Source: Clostridiales bacterium (GTDB lineage Bacteria; Bacillota; Clostridia; Lachnospirales; Lachnospiraceae). From it: a stretch of 37,939 nt of DNA. The stretch is from NCBI GenBank assembly GCA_019423795.1, contig JAHZAT010000081.1:1-37939 (forward strand), read 5' to 3'. Under the pieces are notes generated by a model. That model was not told where the DNA came from. It did not search any database and was given only the letters and a program-made list of their open reading frames with translations. This document shows positions 34,181 through 37,939 of the stretch, in pieces. The position numbers were made by a program, and so were the translations under genes. Numbering within the stretch: the first letter of the stretch is position 1; each line of letters begins with the position of its first letter.

Positions 34181-34542
34181 ATGAAGTTTCGTGAACTTCC
34201 ACAAAAATGGAAAATGACAGTGAACTCATAGGGGAACGTATTGAGATTCCAAGAGACGGAAAAGCCAGTGTAAAGGCAAATCTTTATGTGCCGGATTCTA
34301 TTGGAGATGAACGCTCGGAGTATGGGTTAGGAGTAATAAAGAAAATTTCTAAAGAACTGACTCAGCGATATGGAAAGGGATATGATAGAAGCAATTTATA
34401 TCATTGTCTTAAGTTTTATAAAACCTTTCCTGAAATTGTCGACACGGCGTGTAAACAATCCGGTATTATTATTACCGCATGCTCAAAACCCAGAAAAAAG
34501 AGCTTACGGAATATGGGTATAAGGTCGAGAAAATATCTATGA
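34181..34542 (+). pseudogene. Frameshifted chimera ending in a DUF1016 (YhcG) N-terminal fragment
   Basis: A perfect AGGAGG precedes ATG 34181, which reads MKFRELPQKWK and then stops at 34231. A +1 shift in the A-rich stretch at 34203-34214 restores ENDSELIGERIEIPRDGKAS and VKANLYVPDS, somewhat like the start of an alpha/beta hydrolase. From about 34310 the frame reads YGLGVIKKISKELTQRYGKG, YDRSNLYHCLKFYKTFP and then DTACKQSG, matching the N-terminal domain of DUF1016/YhcG nucleases. The catalytic part is absent. It appears to be two gene pieces joined. Confidence 0.65.
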
Positions 34543-34607
34543 AAGGACAAATTGTTATCTTTAGGAGGAAGCATGTCAAATATAGCAGTAATTACAGAAG
34601 GGAATAA
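34479..34607 (+). pseudogene. Short overlapping coding stretch, unrecognised
   Basis: A 42-residue frame overlapping the end of the DUF1016 fragment reads MLKTQKKELTEYGYKVEKIS then MKGQIVIFRRK. Its composition looks coding, but there is no ribosome site. It is probably the tail of another broken gene. Nothing convincing was seen from 34608 to 34748. Confidence 0.3.
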
Positions 34608-34748
34608 TTTCCTCTGGGTCTTTTTTAATATTCCTCGAAAATTGAGAATTACATATGTTCAATTCTTTGTATTAGGTGTATATTTTGAAAAGTTGTCCGG
34701 CTATACTGACAATATCAAAAGGCAGAACTGTTAGAATGAGGTGAGCAG

Positions 34749-34877
34749 ATGGATACAGCACAGAGAATAAGGATAATTCGGATGATTGAAAAAATAGAGA
34801 AGAACCCAGAATTCAGTAGTAAAATCGGTGTGAGAAATACATCTGAGTTTATATCAAGTAAACAATCAAAAAAATGA
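34749..34877 (+). CDS. Small basic protein, 42 residues
   Basis: ATG 34749 follows GAGGTGAGCAG, and the frame reads MDTAQRIRIIRMIEKIEKNP then EFSSKIGVRNTSEFISSKQS and ends in Lys. It is a basic amphipathic helix with a polar tail. Similar tiny proteins beginning M-x-T/A-x-QR-x-RxIRxIEK occur in Firmicutes accessory regions as far as I recall, without known function. It lies 38 bp before paralog B. Confidence 0.55.
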   Translation: MDTAQRIRIIRMIEKIEKNPEFSSKIGVRNTSEFISSKQSKK

Positions 34878-34915
34878 ATGATTCAAATCATAACAGGAGT
34901 CAGAAGGAGTAGAAT

Positions 34916-35131
34916 ATGTTATCGTTATTATTTGCTATATGCATGATCTGGTTTATTGGAAAATTTTTTATATTTGGTGTAAAAGCATCCTGGGGAATCT
35001 TAAAGCTGCTCTGTACAGTTGTATTTTTCCCGGTGATTTTGATAGGAATGGTTGTTGGCGGACTGATTTATATTGCATTTCCATTGTTGATCATCGGCGG
35101 AATCATTGCACTTATATCATCTAACTCATAA
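34916..35131 (+). CDS. Small membrane protein, paralog B
   Basis: A 71-residue hydrophobic protein of the same length and plan as paralog A at 31037: an N-terminal helix, a loop FGVKASWGILK, then VVFFPVILIGMVVGGL and a second helix. About half the residues are identical by eye. GGAGTAGA precedes ATG. The coiled-coil gene at 35154 begins 22 bp downstream, so the two are probably one unit. The function is unknown. Confidence 0.75.
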   Translation: MLSLLFAICMIWFIGKFFIFGVKASWGILKLLCTVVFFPVILIGMVVGGLIYIAFPLLIIGGIIALISSNS

Positions 35132-35153
35132 AAATACGAGGAGGGAAGAAATT

Positions 35154-35570
35154 ATGGGATATGATATAGAAAAAGAGAAACGAGAAGCGATTGAAGCAGG
35201 ACAACGTGCGTTAAGTAGTCTTCGGACAGCAAAAGAAAACTTGAACAGTGCAAAAAATTGGGGCTTGGTGGATATGTTTGGCGGTGGATTCTTTTCTACG
35301 ATGTTGAAACACTCCAAGATGGATAAGGCCAGACAAAATATGGAACAGGCGAAATATGATCTTCGTAATTTCAGTAGGGAATTAAATGATGTGAACATGG
35401 CTTGTAATTTAAACATCAATACTGGAGACTTCTTATCCTTTGCAGATTATTTTTTTGATGGATTTGTTGTGGATTGGATGGTGCAGGATCGAATCAATAA
35501 TGCCAGACATCAGGTGGAAGAAGCTATCCGCAGAACGGAATACATTATAAACCAGTTACAGCATATGTAA
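35154..35570 (+). CDS. Coiled-coil protein of unknown function
   Basis: A 138-residue protein with an N-terminal helix (residues 3-35, KREAIEAGQRALSSLRTAKE), a glycine-rich turn (VDMFGGGFFSTMLKHSKMD), a second long helix (about 52-80), the hydrophobic FADYFFDGFVVDWMVQ, and a last helix. The pattern suggests a helical hairpin that touches membranes. The start is ATG 35154 after GAGGAGGGAAG; an in-frame upstream ATG would overlap paralog B. I recall similar uncharacterised proteins in Lachnospiraceae. It is paired with the small membrane protein gene. Confidence 0.75.
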   Translation: MGYDIEKEKREAIEAGQRALSSLRTAKENLNSAKNWGLVDMFGGGFFSTMLKHSKMDKARQNMEQAKYDLRNFSRELNDVNMACNLNINTGDFLSFADYFFDGFVVDWMVQDRINNARHQVEEAIRRTEYIINQLQHM

Positions 35571-35578
35571 AGGAAAGA

Positions 35579-35616
35579 GGCAGTGAACCATAAATAGGTT
35601 CGCTGCCTTGTTTTTT
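35579..35616. terminator. Terminator between convergent genes
   Basis: An 11-bp stem GGCAGTGAACC / GGTTCGCTGCC with one G-U pair is followed by TTGTTTTTT on the plus strand. It also lies just past the end of the minus-strand HTH gene. Confidence 0.88.
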
Positions 35617-35621
35617 CATAC

Positions 35622-36137
35622 TTATTTCTGTTTCTTTTTTTCTTCTCTGAGCAATTCGATGTTTAGTCCCTGCTCTCCGGCTGTTTTATCAACCCAGAGA
35701 TTGAGAGAATCTATTGCCAGAGAAATTTCATCCAGTTTGTTACTGATAAAAGCAAAATCCTTGATCTCATCATCGCTGATCTTACCGTCACGGGCAATCT
35801 GGATCAGACGTGTGGTAAGAGGATTAATCTCATTCAGACTGGCAATGGTTTCCAGGATTATATTGGATAAGTCAGAAACTTCGACTTCCGGGACATAACG
35901 ATGACCGATTTCGCATTTATGAGAGCAGTAATAATTGCAGAGATCCGGGCGCTTGTAAGCATCAGCCATCTGGATGATATCGTAAGGTGTGGGTTCCTGC
36001 ATTTCATATTCAAACTTTTCAATTTTAGAATCAGAAACAGCAGTCATTTTTTCGCTGGCTTCTGATCTGGTGAGACCGGCTTCTTCCCGGCAAATCTGAT
36101 AAATTGTCTTATTTTCTCTCGTAGATTGTTTCCCCAT
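35622..36137 (-). CDS. HTH (XRE-like) regulator with Cys/His cluster
   Basis: A 171-residue protein. Residues 10-65 resemble a divergent Cro/C1 helix-turn-helix (YQICREEAGLTRSEASEKM then IEKFEYEMQEPTPYDIIQMADAY). It is followed by CNYYCSHKCEIGH (near 87-99), a possible metal-binding cluster of three Cys and one His. The C-terminal half is helical. GGGAGG precedes ATG. Proteins of this layout are common in gut clostridia, but I know no studied member. Confidence 0.75.
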   Translation of the reverse strand: MGKQSTRENKTIYQICREEAGLTRSEASEKMTAVSDSKIEKFEYEMQEPTPYDIIQMADAYKRPDLCNYYCSHKCEIGHRYVPEVEVSDLSNIILETIASLNEINPLTTRLIQIARDGKISDDEIKDFAFISNKLDEISLAIDSLNLWVDKTAGEQGLNIELLREEKKKQK

Positions 36138-36225
36138 GAGAATAACCTCCCTGTATATCGCAAAACATGAGGATTATCGGGTGGGTAAGTCCACATGCTG
36201 TACGTCTATTTCCTTTATGAATTTC

Positions 36226-36254
36226 ATTATACTTGAAGCATCAAGAAACAACAA
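36226..36254 (-). promoter_or_regulatory. Promoter of the HTH gene
   Basis: On the minus strand TTGTTG (36254-36249), a 17-bp spacer and TATAAT (36231-36226) lie about 90 bp before the start codon. Confidence 0.75.
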
Positions 36255-36277
36255 GAGATAACAGGAAGGAGCAAGAT

Positions 36278-36481
36278 ATGAATGCAGATGCTGAAGACGC
36301 ATATGTAGAACCGGAAGTGGGTCTATCAGATGTAGGACAGTTCATTATTAAGGATAGCATGTTATCTGAGAACTTATCGAAATATTATGAGAAAGCGTAA
36401 CTGTTCAGAACCCACTTAGTTGAAAATGATATATTCCATGCTTATGAGCAGTCCCGAATTTCAAGGTTCAGGTGTTGCTAA
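36278..36481 (+). pseudogene. Small gene interrupted by an in-frame TAA
   Basis: After AGGAAGGAGCAAGAT, ATG 36278 opens a 40-residue frame (MNADAEDAYVEPEVGLSDVG, then QFIIKDSMLSENLSKYYEKA) ending in TAA at 36398. The same frame continues without interruption as LFRTHLVENDIFHAYEQSRI to a stop at 36479. It could be a true 40-residue peptide or a gene broken by one stop codon. No family is recognised. Confidence 0.4.
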
Positions 36482-36535
36482 ATTTATTCAAAAGCTGTAG
36501 ATTACAGGAAACACAATGCAAAACAGAAATATTAA

Positions 36536-36579
36536 TTTCTCCCTGTTCCAATATTGGAGCGGGGAGAAACTGTTTTTTC
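36536..36579 (+). terminator. Terminator downstream of the broken small gene
   Basis: TTTCTCCC (36536-36543) pairs with GGGGAGAAA (36561-36569) around an inner CCAATATTGG palindrome, followed by CTGTTTTTT. The remainder of 36482-36641 shows no gene. Confidence 0.75.
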
Positions 36580-36641
36580 GAGACCAATGTCCTCCATCAT
36601 ATTAGAAATATTGTACCTTCGAATTGGAATTACTGTTTACT

Positions 36642-37939
36642 TTATGCCAACAGATGATTCATCAGTGTCTTAATATCCTCTTCCGGGGTAGTAATAGGTC
36701 CAATGCCATAATTTTCTACCAGAAAGTTCAGAATGTTAGGTGATAAGAACGCTGGAAGAGAAGGACCAAGACGGATGTTTTTGATACCCAGATGCAAAAG
36801 TGTTAACAGGATGCAGACGGCTTTCTGTTCATACCAGGAAAGAACGAAGGAAAGCGGAAGCTCATTAACAGAACATCCAAATGCATCCGCAAGTGCGACA
36901 GCAACCTGGATCGCACCATAGGCATCGTTGCACTGGCCAATATCCATCAGTCGTGGCAGGCCACTGATTTCTCCCAGATCGAGATCATTGAAACGGAATT
37001 TCCCACATGCAAGAGTGAGGATCACACTGTCAGAAGGTGCCTGTTTTACAAATTCTGTATAATAATTTCGACCTGGCTTAGCACCATCACAGCCGGCAAC
37101 CAGGAAGAAATGGCTGATATCGCCTGATTTTACAGCTTTTATTACAGTATCTGCATGGGACAGGATGGCTGCATGACCAAAACCAGTTGTTACTTTCGTA
37201 CCACCGTTGATACCTGTGAGAATTTGATTTTCTTTGTAACCACCCAGTTCCAGTGCTTTTTCAATAACTGGTGTAAAATCTTTTTTCTCATCGATATGAA
37301 CAGTGCTTGGGAAAGCAACCATTTCTGTTGTAAACACTCTGTCAGCATAGCTGCTTTTTGGAGGCATCAGGCAGTTGGTAGTGTAAAGGATCGGAGCGGG
37401 AAGATGATCAAATTCTTTCTGTTGATTCTGCCATGCGGTTCCGAAATTTCCTTTTAGATGAGGAAATTTCTTTAAGAATGGATAGGCATGGGCTGGGAGC
37501 ATTTCACCATGAGTATAGATGTTGATTCCTTTTCCGCTTGTCTGTTCAAGTAAAAGCTGCAGATCCTTCAGATCATGACCAGTTACTACAATAAATGGCC
37601 CTTTTTCTACGGTAAGTGTAACTTCTGTCGGTTCTGGTGTTCCATAGGTTTCAGTATTTGCCTTGTCAAGAAGTGCCATACACTTCAAATTGATCTCTCC
37701 TACTTTGAGAACTGTAGAAAGCAGTGTTTCTGTGTTCTCTTCATAACCGATCTTAAATAATGCTTCGCAGAAGAACAGATTTACTTCATCATCTTCATGA
37801 CCCAGAACAGCTGCATGATAGGCGTATGCAGCCATTCCGCGAATGCCAAAGAGAATGAGAGACTTCAGAGATCGGGTATCTTCATCTGCATTCCATAGTT
37901 GCTGCATATCGTATTCGTCTGTTTTACCACACGGAGACT
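36642..37939 (-). CDS. hcp: Hydroxylamine reductase / hybrid-cluster protein Hcp (5' end outside window)
   Basis: The anaerobic hybrid Fe-S-O cluster enzyme, linked to nitric oxide and hydroxylamine detoxification. The frame is open to the window edge (SPCGKTDEYDMQQL precedes the first visible Met at 37907), so the N-terminal [4Fe-4S] cysteines lie mostly outside. Cluster-ligand blocks are present: YTHGEMLPAHAYP, TTNCLMPPK, AGCDGAKPGRNYYTEF, LACGKFRFN, GQCNDAYGAI and SWYEQKAV. The C-terminus IKNIRLGPSLPAFLSPNIL is characteristic. At least 432 residues are visible. The spacing suggests a normal length once completed. Confidence 0.93.
   Translation of the reverse strand, partial: SPCGKTDEYDMQQLWNADEDTRSLKSLILFGIRGMAAYAYHAAVLGHEDDEVNLFFCEALFKIGYEENTETLLSTVLKVGEINLKCMALLDKANTETYGTPEPTEVTLTVEKGPFIVVTGHDLKDLQLLLEQTSGKGINIYTHGEMLPAHAYPFLKKFPHLKGNFGTAWQNQQKEFDHLPAPILYTTNCLMPPKSSYADRVFTTEMVAFPSTVHIDEKKDFTPVIEKALELGGYKENQILTGINGGTKVTTGFGHAAILSHADTVIKAVKSGDISHFFLVAGCDGAKPGRNYYTEFVKQAPSDSVILTLACGKFRFNDLDLGEISGLPRLMDIGQCNDAYGAIQVAVALADAFGCSVNELPLSFVLSWYEQKAVCILLTLLHLGIKNIRLGPSLPAFLSPNILNFLVENYGIGPITTPEEDIKTLMNHLLA

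Noticed and set aside
34552..34734. A 60-codon open frame after the DUF1016 fragment
   Set aside because: It begins inside another remnant and has no recognisable motif; GGAGGAAGC before an internal ATG (34573) is a possible ribosome site, but the composition is not convincing.
1..37939. tRNA or rRNA genes, prophage or integrase genes
   Set aside because: No cloverleaf-like or rRNA-like sequence and no intact transposase, integrase or phage structural gene was seen.

Overview
The window is a stretch of low-GC Firmicutes chromosome, most likely from a gut Lachnospiraceae clostridium (Anaerostipes-like; the genus is a guess). The evidence is AT-rich coding with strong AGGAGG ribosome sites, a T-box leader, a DUF6145-type gene that I associate with Lachnospiraceae, a hybrid-cluster protein, a mannose-family PTS and rather anaerobe-typical gene content. 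No rRNA, tRNA or CRISPR array was seen.

Layout. (1) 1-600 holds two striking palindromes: an imperfect one about 290 bp long with a perfect 33-bp outer arm, and a perfect 38-bp inverted repeat. (2) 595-4082, minus strand: murF and a cstA-type transporter. cstA has its own promoter and a T-box riboswitch. (3) 4244-20537, plus strand: housekeeping genes dnaE, pfkA, ktrB-ktrA, a SPOUT methyltransferase, an nfeD-SPFH pair, an SGNH esterase, then argF-birA-DUF6145-coaX-dusB and greA-lysS. The LysRS carries an extra C-terminal tRNA-binding domain. (4) 20767-24182: a secreted metallophosphoesterase preceded by a candidate Pho box, and a YibE/F membrane protein.

(5) 24493-30233: a catabolic cassette. 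A DeoR repressor is divergent from a mannose/sorbose-type PTS (EIIA, EIIB, EIIC, EIID) followed by a sorbitol-6-phosphate dehydrogenase-like SDR and a mannitol-1-phosphate dehydrogenase-like protein. Three copies of an AT-rich operator lie between them. The combination suggests uptake of a hexitol or ketose such as sorbitol or L-sorbose and its conversion to fructose-6-phosphate. Codon use is visibly richer in CTG, CCG and GGC than the flanks, and both edges carry broken genes, so the cassette looks acquired.

(6) 30340-37939: an accessory region with many gene fragments (homoserine dehydrogenase, XRE regulator, Rpn-type nuclease, DUF1016 nuclease) between small intact genes. Two paralogous 71-residue membrane proteins each head a small cassette, one followed by an EF-hand-like acidic protein, a HIRAN protein and a WYL regulator, the other by a coiled-coil protein. 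The window ends inside hcp on the minus strand.

The best leads for something undescribed are the T-box-controlled cstA, the duplicated small-membrane-protein cassettes, the long palindromes, and the operator array of the PTS cassette. All functions are read from motifs by eye; no database search was run.
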